From the NCBI GenBank assembly GCA_021286855.1, contig JAJTBO010000005.1:124001-188000 (forward strand): DNA of 64,000 nucleotides, given 5' to 3'. A program made the position numbers and the translations under genes. The DNA is from Hyphomicrobiales bacterium. Lineage in GTDB: Bacteria; Pseudomonadota; Alphaproteobacteria; Rhizobiales; Ancalomicrobiaceae. Below, piece after piece: positions 16,323-25,283 of this stretch (position 1 is its first letter; every line of letters starts with the position of its first letter). Below the pieces are notes generated by a model. The model made no database searches. It was not told the DNA's origin and saw nothing but the letters and a program-made list of their open reading frames with translations.

Positions 16323-18058
16323 TTGGCCAGGCCGAGGGCCGTCGCCATCACGCGGAAGACGTAGCTGTTGTCGATACGACCATGCAGCGCTTCCGAGCCC
16401 GGGCCCATCGCGGTCAACAGCACGTCGTCGCCCGAGTGGACGCCCGACGAAGCGTCGAACGGCAGGTTGCCGGTGATGTGGACGGCGCCGGGGCGCTCGC
16501 AGGCCTTCGGGTTCTCGACGTAGGTGCCCTTGGTGGCGCCCGCCACCGCCGGCACGTTCTCGCCGTCGAGATAGGGCTTGGCGTTGAAGCAGGTGTCCGG
16601 CGAGGTGCCGAACGCGAAGCCGATGCGCTTGGAGACGTCGATGTTGGACGGATAGCCTTCCGCGTCGACCGCGCCGTAGTTCGGCTCGACCGCCTCGGCG
16701 TAGGTGCCGAGCTTCTCACGCGGCGTCTGCCCGGGGGTGTCGTCGTTGTAGGTGCCGATGATCGACACCGGGTGGGCGTGGTCGGCGGTGACGATGATCA
16801 GGGTGTCCGGGTGCTTGGCGGCGAAGTCCTTGGCGGCCTGCACGGCGTTGCCGAGCATGATCGTGTCGAACAGCGCGCGCTCCGGATCGAGCGAGTGCGA
16901 GTACTTGTCGATACGGGCGCTCTCGACCATCAGGAAGAAGCCGTCCGGGTTCTTCGACAGGGCCGCGATCGCGGCGCGGGTCTCTTCGGCGACGTCCGGC
17001 TGATCCGGGAACTTCGAGACGGAGCCCTTCTTCAGATACTTGAGGTCGAGCGCGCCGTCGATGTTGCCGGTGTTGTAGAGGCCGAGGATCTTGGTCTTGC
17101 CCTCGGCGACCGCCTTGTTCATCTCGGTCTTGGTCGCGACGAAGGCGTAGCCGGCGTCCTGGAACTTCTTGATGTAGTCGGTCTCGTCCTTGCGCTTCGA
17201 GCCCGGGGTCGACTTCGGCAGCCAGTTCGGCGAACCGCCGCCCATGATCACGTCCGGCTTGACGTCATAGAACATCTCGACGATGTCGTTGAAGTCGGAG
17301 CGCTTGCGGGTGTGGGCGACCACGCCGGCCGGGGTGGCGTCTTCGATCTCGGAGTTGGTGACGACGCCGATCGACATCTTGGTCTTGCGACGCAGGATGT
17401 CGCCCATCGTCTCGACCTTGGGATGATCGAGCGTGTTCTTGTTCGAGGCGCAGTAGACGCCGAGCGCGTTGACGCAGGACTTGTGCCCGGTCATGTAGGC
17501 GCTCATGCCGTTGGCGCTGTCGGTGACGATCGAATCGGTGCCGGCGGTCGAGACCAGCGCCATGTGCGGCATGTCGTCGAACGACAGCTCGCCGCCGTAC
17601 TTACCCTCGTGCAGGCCCTTCGACATGATGCGAGCCGCGGTGCGGTGCGCGATCGAGAAACCGTCGCCGAGGAAGAAGATCACGTTCTTGGCGACGCGCT
17701 TCGGCGTGCCGTAGACTTCCCAGGCGACCTTCTCCGACTTGCCGCCGACCTTCGCCTCGACCTCGATCTTGCCGGCCTTCGGCAGAGAGACGTTGCGCAG
17801 CCAGTAGGCGGTCAACTTGTTGCCGTCTTCCCACTCGACGATCATCGGGCGCTTGCCGAACACTTCGGCCGCATCCTTGCCGTTCACGGTGACCTTGACG
17901 TCCGACGCCATCGGCGCGCCGGGGAATTCGACCTTGAGGTCGAACTTGGAGCCGGCCAGGATTTCGGCCCGGTTGATCGGATAGATCGTCTGAGCGGCGG
18001 CGGGAGCCGCCCAGCCGGCCGCCAGGACGACCGTGGTCAGGAGAATGCGCTCGAGCAT
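16319..18058 (-). CDS. phoA: Alkaline phosphatase
   Basis: A 579-residue periplasmic phosphomonoesterase. A signal peptide covers residues 1-23 (ending PAAAQ). Residues ~24-120 form a beta-rich N-terminal domain not found in E. coli PhoA, then the catalytic fold begins with IFFLGDG (Asp132, a metal ligand) and TDSANGMSAYMTG with the predicted nucleophile Ser181. Later metal-binding motifs are VESARIDKYSH and VTADHAH. The ATG at 18058 has GCGAGG a few bases upstream; the open frame goes on 115 codons but without sense. A clear PHO box lies 72 bp upstream of the start, so PhoB control at low phosphate is likely. The gene heads a four-gene operon with a DUF3299 protein and an ABC transporter. 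Confidence 0.94.
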   Translation of the reverse strand: MLERILLTTVVLAAGWAAPAAAQTIYPINRAEILAGSKFDLKVEFPGAPMASDVKVTVNGKDAAEVFGKRPMIVEWEDGNKLTAYWLRNVSLPKAGKIEVEAKVGGKSEKVAWEVYGTPKRVAKNVIFFLGDGFSIAHRTAARIMSKGLHEGKYGGELSFDDMPHMALVSTAGTDSIVTDSANGMSAYMTGHKSCVNALGVYCASNKNTLDHPKVETMGDILRRKTKMSIGVVTNSEIEDATPAGVVAHTRKRSDFNDIVEMFYDVKPDVIMGGGSPNWLPKSTPGSKRKDETDYIKKFQDAGYAFVATKTEMNKAVAEGKTKILGLYNTGNIDGALDLKYLKKGSVSKFPDQPDVAEETRAAIAALSKNPDGFFLMVESARIDKYSHSLDPERALFDTIMLGNAVQAAKDFAAKHPDTLIIVTADHAHPVSIIGTYNDDTPGQTPREKLGTYAEAVEPNYGAVDAEGYPSNIDVSKRIGFAFGTSPDTCFNAKPYLDGENVPAVAGATKGTYVENPKACERPGAVHITGNLPFDASSGVHSGDDVLLTAMGPGSEALHGRIDNSYVFRVMATALGLAK

Positions 18059-18130
18059 GTGAGCCTCGCGGGTTGTACGTCCGAGCCCCCTCGGACGGGA
18101 AGATCCACCGCTCCGAGGAACACCCGCGAG

Positions 18131-18148
18131 ATGACAGCTCCATGACAC
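18131..18148 (-). promoter_or_regulatory. PHO box (PhoB-binding site) of the phoA operon
   Basis: On the minus strand the site reads GTGTCAT, GGAG, CTGTCAT: two direct 7-mers separated by 4 bases, an 11-bp period, nearly identical to the PhoB consensus CTGTCAT-N4-CTGTCAT. It lies 72 bp before the phoA start, a normal distance for a PHO box that replaces the -35 element. Confidence 0.85.
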
Positions 18149-18239
18149 TTGGATGTCGCGCCGCCGACGCCGCCCGCCCATGTGTATCCGGAAACTTTCC
18201 AAGGCCTTCGGACCATTCGCGGAACCATGTTCGCCGCGA

Positions 18240-19268
18240 TCAGATTCCGTCGGCCGCGATCGCCGCGTCGAGCCGCGCGACGAGGCGCGTCCGTTCGCTC
18301 TCGTCGACGAAGGCGGCGTCGAAGCCGTTGCGGGCGATCTGGATCGCCTCGTCGCGCGAGAGCCCGAGGGCCGCACAGGTCTCCCGCCAGTTCGCGCCGA
18401 CATAGCCGCCGAAATAGGCGGGATCGTCGGAGTTGATGGTGACCGAGAGGCCGGCGTCGAGCATCCGCTTCAACGGATGGTCCTCCAGCCGATCGCAGAC
18501 GCGGAGCCGCACGTTGGAGAACGGGCAGACGGTCAGCGCCACCCGCTCCCGCGCCAGCCGCGCCGTCAGCGCCGCGTCCTCGAGAGAGCGCACGCCGTGA
18601 TCGATCCGCTCCGCGCCCAGGACGTCGAGCGCTTCCCACACATAGGCCGGCGGTCCCTCCTCGCCGGCATGGGCCACGATCCGCAGCCCCTGCCGCCGCG
18701 CCTCGGCGAAGACCCGGGCGAACTTCGACGGCGGATGGCCGACCTCGCTCGAATCGAGCCCGACCCCGATGAAGGCGTCGCGGAACGGCATCGCCGCCGC
18801 GAGCGTCGCGAAGGCGTCCTCTTCCGAGAGATGCCGCAGGAAACAGAGGATCAGATCGCAGCTCACGCCCCGCGCCCGCGCCGCGTCGAGCGCCCGCGTC
18901 AATCCGCCGATCACCGTTTCCATCGCCACGCCGCGCGCCGTGTGCGTCTGCGGATCGAAGAAGATCTCGGCGCGGATCACGCCGTCGGCCTCGGCCCTGG
19001 CGAGATAGGCCGCCGCCATGTCGTGGAAGTCGGCTTCCGTCAGCAACACGCTCGCCCCGGCGTAATAGATGTCGAGGAACGACTGCAGATCGGAGAAGGC
19101 GTAGGCCGCCCGAAGCGTTTCGACATCCGGATAGGGCAAGGCGACGCCGTTGCGCGTCGCCAGCGCGAAGATCGTCTCGGGCTCGAGCGTGCCCTCGATG
19201 TGGACGTGGAGTTCGGCCTTCGGCAACCGATCGAGGAAGGCGGCGAAGGCGGGATCGATCGACGACAT
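18240..19268 (-). CDS. Adenine deaminase (adenosine deaminase-like family)
   Basis: A 342-residue zinc hydrolase of the amidohydrolase fold. Zinc ligands His21 and His23 are in ELHVHIEGT; further motifs are HAGEEG (catalytic Glu), DHGVRS and NSDDPAYFG. Two segments, GLDSSEVGHPPSKF and CPFSNVRLR, are characteristic of the type that deaminates adenine to hypoxanthine and are not found in classical adenosine deaminases. It therefore probably serves purine salvage. It is monocistronic as far as can be seen, behind the phoA promoter region and diverging from a PEBP gene by 155 bp. Confidence 0.88.
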   Translation of the reverse strand: MSSIDPAFAAFLDRLPKAELHVHIEGTLEPETIFALATRNGVALPYPDVETLRAAYAFSDLQSFLDIYYAGASVLLTEADFHDMAAAYLARAEADGVIRAEIFFDPQTHTARGVAMETVIGGLTRALDAARARGVSCDLILCFLRHLSEEDAFATLAAAMPFRDAFIGVGLDSSEVGHPPSKFARVFAEARRQGLRIVAHAGEEGPPAYVWEALDVLGAERIDHGVRSLEDAALTARLARERVALTVCPFSNVRLRVCDRLEDHPLKRMLDAGLSVTINSDDPAYFGGYVGANWRETCAALGLSRDEAIQIARNGFDAAFVDESERTRLVARLDAAIAADGI

Positions 19269-19423
19269 GGGCGGGCCTCGGCGATGCGGGAGAGGCCCCG
19301 ATCATCGCGCGCCCGCTCGCCCCTGTCGACCGCCCCTCCGCCCAAGGCGGCAATGCGCGCCGCCGCGATCGACGCTAGACTGTCTCCGGCGCGGCATCTC
19401 CACGTCGCGCCGGGAGGTACGTC

Positions 19424-19909
19424 ATGACGCTTCGCATCTGGAGCAACGACCTCGTCGACGGCGGCCGCCTGCCCGACGCGCAGGTCTTCGACGGCATGGG
19501 CTACGCCGGCGGCAATCTCTCCCCCCATCTCGCCTGGGAGGGCGAGCCGGAGGGCGTGAAGAGCTTCGTCGTCACCTGTTTCGACCCCGACGCCCCGACC
19601 GGTTCGGGCTGGTGGCACTGGATCGTCTCGGACATCCCGGCCGACGTCCACGAACTGCCGACCGGCGCCGGGTCCGGGCGCGCGCCCCTGCCCGCCCCGG
19701 CGATCCAATCGCGCACCGACTTCGGCTTCTCCCATTACGGCGGCGCGGCTCCGCCGCGCGGCGAGGTCCACCGCTACGTCTTCACCGTCCACGCGGTCAC
19801 CGCGCCGAGCCTCGGCGTCGACGATCAGGCGAGCGGCGCGCTGGTCGGCTTCGTGACCAACGCCCACCGCGCGGCCAAGGCGTCGCTGACCGTGACCTAT
19901 GGCGGCTGA
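19424..19909 (+). CDS. YbhB/YbcL-family (PEBP-like) cytoplasmic protein
   Basis: A 161-residue protein of the Raf kinase inhibitor/phosphatidylethanolamine-binding family. The anion-binding site motifs are visible: CFDPDAPTGSGWWHWI (~residues 54-69) and the PPRGEVHRYVF segment (~107-117). There is no signal peptide, so it is probably cytoplasmic, like E. coli YbhB. The start has GGGAGG about six bases upstream. Function is unknown in bacteria; ligand binding is presumed. A second, exported copy is at 32405-32950. Confidence 0.88.
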   Translation: MTLRIWSNDLVDGGRLPDAQVFDGMGYAGGNLSPHLAWEGEPEGVKSFVVTCFDPDAPTGSGWWHWIVSDIPADVHELPTGAGSGRAPLPAPAIQSRTDFGFSHYGGAAPPRGEVHRYVFTVHAVTAPSLGVDDQASGALVGFVTNAHRAAKASLTVTYGG

Positions 19910-19934
19910 AGGCCGCGAAAGAGCGGAAGACGGA

Positions 19935-20010
19935 TGGTGGGCCCGGAGGGATTCGAACCCCCAACCTAGCCGTTATGAGCGGCCAGCTCTGACCGTTGAG
20001 CTACGGGCCC
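19935..20010 (-). tRNA. tRNA with CAU anticodon, probably tRNA-Ile2
   Basis: A complete 76-nt cloverleaf on the minus strand with an encoded CCA end (19935-19937). The acceptor stem is GGGCCCG paired with CGGGCCC, the T arm has GGTTCGAATCC, and the anticodon loop is CTCATAA, giving CAU. The anticodon arm with GCTCATAACGGC and the G-rich acceptor stem resemble tRNA-Ile2 (C34 modified to lysidine to read AUA). An elongator tRNA-Met is the alternative; it is not an initiator, because the anticodon stem lacks the three consecutive G-C pairs. Confidence 0.9.
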
Positions 20011-20784
20011 GGTCCGCGCCTAGCCCGTCGTCGGGCTTACGACGGCGTCCGAAACGACCGCCGCAAGGCACGCGCCGTCATCGCAGATCGCCCCGGCGCT
20101 GACAAGATGCAGTCGACGGTCCTCACACGCGAGGGCCGCAGAACGCGATCGTTCGCGCCACGACGCGCCGGACCCGACGGCGGTCCGATTCTCGTTACGA
20201 CTCGGCTTCCGTGAAGTCCACAAGACGCCTCGCCACGTTGTGAACACTTTTTTCAGGCTCCTGCCGAGGGTAGGTTCACGCAGCGCTCGCCGGACGGCGG
20301 CGCCGCAGCGTCCCGCGTGGACGCCGAGAAGGTGAGAGGTCGAAGGGTTGCAGGGTCGCTCGAAGTCCATGAGCCGGGTCATACGCGCCGATGCGTTCGG
20401 CGCAGTCGTCGCCCCGGTCGCCCCGGTCGCCGCGCTCCCCGCCGCATCCCGCATCGGCGCCTTCGGTCGGGCTCGCCCCGCCGCTCTCTAGAAGCGAATT
20501 CGCAATTCCCCCCGAGACGCGTCGGCAGACGCGGGGGGACGTTCGGGACCGACAGCGTGAGGCGTCGCTCCCGAGGAAAGCGCCGGTCGACGTCCGATAC
20601 GTCCTCCGGCGGTCCGCCGCTCGATCCATCGCCCCCGTCGGGTATCGCGGGGCCGGTCGGGCGACACGAGACGGCAGAGGCGATCTGCGACGGGGTCCAG
20701 TCCCGTTGATCGCGCCGTCCCCACGCAGCGAGACGAGAAGGCGGAGGAACGCCCGGTCTCGCCCGGTGAACTGGAGACTACGGA
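20011..20784. other. Gene-free region of about 770 bp between tRNA and rlpA
   Basis: No open frame here has a family resemblance or codon pattern like its neighbours. It must hold the promoter of the leftward tRNA and that of rlpA. Visible details are an AT-rich stretch with a T6 run near 20248-20253, a GC-rich micro-repeat of GTCGCCCCG units around 20405-20430, and an ACGCGTCG/GACGCG-rich patch at 20515-20535. I could not match it to RNase P, 6S, tmRNA or SRP RNA. Confidence 0.5.
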
Positions 20785-21327
20785 ATGAACATCACCCGCG
20801 ACGACGCCGCCCTCCGGCGGCGCGGAGCCGTGCGCTCCGCCGTCCTCGCCACGGGCCTCGTCCTCGGCGCCGCCTTGCCGGTCTGCGCCGCGGAAGGCGT
20901 CGCCTCGTTCTACGGCGGCCGTGAACACGGCGGTCCGACCGCGTCGGGCGAGCGCTTCGACATGCACGCCATGACCGCCGCGCACCGCACCGCCCCGCTC
21001 GGCTCGCATCTGCGCGTCACCAATCTGCGGAACGGCCGCTCGGTGGTCGTCCGCATCAACGATCGCGGCCCCTTCGTGAAGGGCCGCATCATCGACCTCT
21101 CGCGCGCCGCCGCCGACAGGCTCGGCTTCGTCTCCTCCGGTCTGACCCGCGTCTCCGTGGAGAAGGTCGACGCCGCGGCCGCGGCCGAGGAACCGGCCAC
21201 CACCGCCTCGCTGCCGGCCGAAAAGTCCACCGCGGCGAAGGCCGCCGACCGCGCCCCCGCCGAGGTGAAGGTCGCGTTCGAGGAACGTGATCGCTACCTG
21301 ATCGACCGCGGCGTCGACCGCAACTGA
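20785..21327 (+). CDS. rlpA: RlpA-family septal ring protein / lytic transglycosylase
   Basis: A 180-residue exported protein with a double-psi beta-barrel. The signal peptide covers residues ~1-35, ending PVCAAEG; there is a Cys, but the bases before it do not make a proper lipobox, so it is probably not a lipoprotein. The RlpA core runs from GVASFYGG through [27 protein letters not shown] and IIDLSRAAA, with the catalytic-type Asp in NDRGPF. The C-terminal ~60 residues are Ala/Lys-rich with no SPOR domain. RlpA proteins cut peptidoglycan strands without stem peptides at the septum. A hairpin terminator follows directly. Confidence 0.88.
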   Translation: MNITRDDAALRRRGAVRSAVLATGLVLGAALPVCAAEGVASFYGGREHGGPTASGERFDMHAMTAAHRTAPLGSHLRVTNLRNGRSVVVRINDRGPFVKGRIIDLSRAAADRLGFVSSGLTRVSVEKVDAAAAAEEPATTASLPAEKSTAAKAADRAPAEVKVAFEERDRYLIDRGVDRN

Positions 21328-21352
21328 TCGACGCGGCGATACGTCCGCCTGC

Positions 21353-21391
21353 GAAGGCCCCGCGCCGCCTCGGCGTGGGGCCTTCTCGTTT
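21353..21391 (+). terminator. Rho-independent terminator after rlpA
   Basis: A 14-bp stem (21353-21366 with 21372-21385, one G-T pair) and a 5-base loop are followed by TCGTTT. It lies between rlpA and the convergent LysE gene. Confidence 0.75.
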
Positions 21392-21392
21392 C

Positions 21393-22007
21393 TCAGCGCT
21401 CCGACAGCGCCAGTTTCGCGCCGATGCCGAGGAAGGCGGCGGCGAAGCTGCGCCGCATCCAGGCGAGCACTCGCGGCCGCCCGATCACGTGATCGCGCAC
21501 GCTCGCCGCGAACAGTCCGTAGATCACGAACACCACCAGCGTCGCGACCATGAAGAACCCGCCGAGCGCGCTCATCGTGACGAGCGGATGCGGATCGTCG
21601 GACCGCATGAACTGCGGCAGGAAGGCGACGAAGAAGATCGACAGTTTCGGATTGAGCAGATTGACCACCACGCCGTCGCGAATGACCTGGAAGTCCGACT
21701 TCCGATGATGTTCCGCCGCCACGGTGAAGCCGCCGCCGTCGGTGAGCATCTTCCACGCCATGAACATGAGATAGGCGACGCCCGCCCACTTCACCGCCGC
21801 GAAGGCGACCGCCGAGGCGTGCAGCAGCGCGGCGAGGCCGAAGAGGGCGGCGAGGAGATGCGGCACGATGCCGAGCGTGCAGCCGAAGGCGGCCACCGCG
21901 CTCGCCCGCGCGCCCTGCCCGAGCCCGGCGGCGAGCGTGTAGACGACGCCCGCCCCCGGCGAGACGACGACGATCATCGTGGTGAGGAGAAAGTCCCAAC
22001 CGAACAT
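21393..22007 (-). CDS. LysE/RhtB-family amino acid exporter
   Basis: A 204-residue inner-membrane exporter with about six hydrophobic helices. The family signature is the N-terminal VVSPGAGVVYTLAAGLGQG and the middle NLLNPKLSIFFVAFLPQF. The start at 22007 (MFGWDF) is preferred because GGAGG is placed 8-9 bases upstream and the helix begins at once; eleven more codons are open upstream. Members export basic amino acids, homoserine/threonine or cysteine metabolites; the substrate is not predictable. It is the last gene before rlpA and may be co-transcribed with the thioesterase gene 61 bp upstream. Confidence 0.9.
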   Translation of the reverse strand: MFGWDFLLTTMIVVVSPGAGVVYTLAAGLGQGARASAVAAFGCTLGIVPHLLAALFGLAALLHASAVAFAAVKWAGVAYLMFMAWKMLTDGGGFTVAAEHHRKSDFQVIRDGVVVNLLNPKLSIFFVAFLPQFMRSDDPHPLVTMSALGGFFMVATLVVFVIYGLFAASVRDHVIGRPRVLAWMRRSFAAAFLGIGAKLALSER

Positions 22008-22068
22008 GCGCGAGCCTCCGCGAACGTGACGAGGCGTCACGATAGCACGCGGCGAGCGGCGCGCCTGC

Positions 22069-22467
22069 TCATTCCTCGGGCGGGATCGGCCGCGGCCGCC
22101 CCTCGTCGTCGACCGCGACGAAGGTGAAGGTGGCGTCCGTCACCTTCTCGCGCACGCCGGTCAGGAAGCGCCGCACCCAGGCTTCGAGATGGATCTTCAT
22201 CGACGTGCGGCCGATGCTGTCCACGTCGGTATAGACGCAGAGCACGTCTCCGATCTTGACCGGCCGAATGAAGGTCAGCGTGTCGACCTTGACGGTGACG
22301 ACGCGGCCCTTGGCCCGCTCGACGCCGCGGATGCCGCCGGCGGCGTCCATCTGGGAGAGCACCCAGCCGCCGAAGATGTCGCCGTTGGCGTTGGTGTCGC
22401 CGGGCATGGCGACGACGCGGACGGTCAACTCGCCGCGGTGGGTCTCGGGATTGGGTTCGGGCGGCAT
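22069..22467 (-). CDS. YciA-type acyl-CoA thioesterase (hotdog fold)
   Basis: A 132-residue hotdog thioesterase that hydrolyses acyl-CoA. Diagnostic segments are MPGDTNANGDIFGGWVLSQMD (in two halves of the N-terminal helix, with the catalytic Asp/Asn region) and VDTLTFIRPVKIGD followed by GRTSMKIHLEAWVRR. The ATG at 22467 is preferred; upstream sequence in frame is not family-like. It sits 80 bp downstream of the HlyU-like gene on the same strand. Cellular role is likely control of acyl-CoA pools. Confidence 0.9.
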   Translation of the reverse strand: MPPEPNPETHRGELTVRVVAMPGDTNANGDIFGGWVLSQMDAAGGIRGVERAKGRVVTVKVDTLTFIRPVKIGDVLCVYTDVDSIGRTSMKIHLEAWVRRFLTGVREKVTDATFTFVAVDDEGRPRPIPPEE

Positions 22468-22547
22468 CGCTTCATCCGGCTCGGGGTCATGTCGGAAGAA
22501 CCTAACCGAGCCGAAATTCCGGCGAAACCCCGCCCAAGGACGAGACC

Positions 22548-22832
22548 TCAGCCGTAGATCTCGTCGCCCATCTGCTCGACGATCATCCGCGCCTTGACGA
22601 AGACCATGTCGACCGCCGTGTCGCGATCGGTGAAGCGGTCGGCGCGGACGAAGCGATGCTCCTTGCGGACGCCGTCGATCTCCTTGGAGATGACGCCGCA
22701 CAACTGCCACTGCCCGGCTTCCTGATAGGGCGTCGCGGTGACGACATGGCCGCCGATCTCGAGGGTCGGGGCCTTCTCCTCCTTCGGAGCGGCGGCTCCG
22801 CCGAGACCGAAGAGACGTTTCAGAAGCGACAT
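22548..22832 (-). CDS. HlyU-family protein
   Basis: A 94-residue protein that matches the PF10115 (HlyU) family: GGHVVTATPYQEAGQWQLCGVI and EHRFVRADRF, then DMVFVKARMIVEQ. Vibrio HlyU is a winged-helix regulator of a different make; the alphaproteobacterial members are small and their function is unknown, so a regulator role should not be assumed. GGAGGG precedes the ATG by four bases. It lies behind the rpoD terminator and before the thioesterase. Confidence 0.82.
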   Translation of the reverse strand: MSLLKRLFGLGGAAAPKEEKAPTLEIGGHVVTATPYQEAGQWQLCGVISKEIDGVRKEHRFVRADRFTDRDTAVDMVFVKARMIVEQMGDEIYG

Positions 22833-22848
22833 GCGGACCCTCCGGTCG

Positions 22849-22880
22849 AAAACGCTTCGGCCCCGAAACCGGGGCCGAAG
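22849..22880 (-). terminator. Rho-independent terminator after rpoD
   Basis: On the minus strand an 11-bp perfect stem (CTTCGGCCCCG and its complement) with a 4-base loop is followed by CGTTTTCG. It sits 10 bp after the rpoD stop. Confidence 0.85.
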
Positions 22881-22890
22881 ACGGACTTCA

Positions 22891-24888
<1,998 letters not shown>

Positions 24889-25283
24889 GAATTCGTCTCC
24901 TGAAACCGTTCGCCCCGCCGACGCCCGCCCCGCCCTCGACGCCGCGGCGCGAGACGCGCGCGAGACGAGGGGAGCGACGATGCCGACAAGGCCCGAAAGA
25001 TGGGATTACGGTGCTCGGGTTAAGCTCCGATTGATGCTGATCGACCGACGCGGCGGACGCCCCTGCGCCCCGGCGGTGACCGCCGAGCCGAGAAGCGCCG
25101 ACCGGGAAACGCCCGGAAACTCGAAGTCCCGTCCGCCCGCGCACATTCGTTGCGGCGCCGATGCGAGAGAGACTTTGGGCTCATGTAACGGGCGAATCAC
25201 ATTTTGCAAGGGTGATTCGTCGCACGATTCGCCGTCGCGTGCGAATCTTCCGGCGAAAGCAAGGGGCTACCGCCGAGGCTCTC
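24889..25283. other. dnaG-rpoD intergenic region (395 bp)
   Basis: No gene is apparent. On the minus strand a possible rpoD promoter is TTGCAA (25209-25204), 16 bp, TACATG (25187-25182), leaving a leader of about 285 nt. Just upstream are four copies of GATTCG or its complement within 55 bp (25193-25247), including an 8-bp inverted repeat CGAATCAC/GTGATTCG that brackets the -35-like element. This could be an operator for rpoD. Confidence 0.4.

Noticed and set aside
16199-18145. A 648-codon frame antisense to phoA
   Set aside because: phoA is complete with signal peptide and catalytic motifs, and the antisense product is Val/Asp/Arg-rich low-complexity sequence.
19935-20010. Initiator tRNA-Met
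   Set aside because: The anticodon stem lacks the three G-C pairs of initiators and position 1-72 is paired as G-C. Ile2 or elongator Met remain.
20214-20246. DnaA-box-like sequences (GTCCACAAG and TTGTGAACA) near a T-rich stretch, as a possible origin
   Set aside because: Only two poor matches, no cluster, and no dnaA, dnaN, hemE or parAB nearby. Not enough for an origin.
20405-20430. CRISPR-like repeat
   Set aside because: It is a very short run of GTCGCCCCG units without spacers; no Cas gene is in the window.
20391-20924. A 177-codon frame upstream of and overlapping rlpA
   Set aside because: Ser/Arg/Pro-rich without homology. It overlaps the true rlpA start and has no ribosome site.
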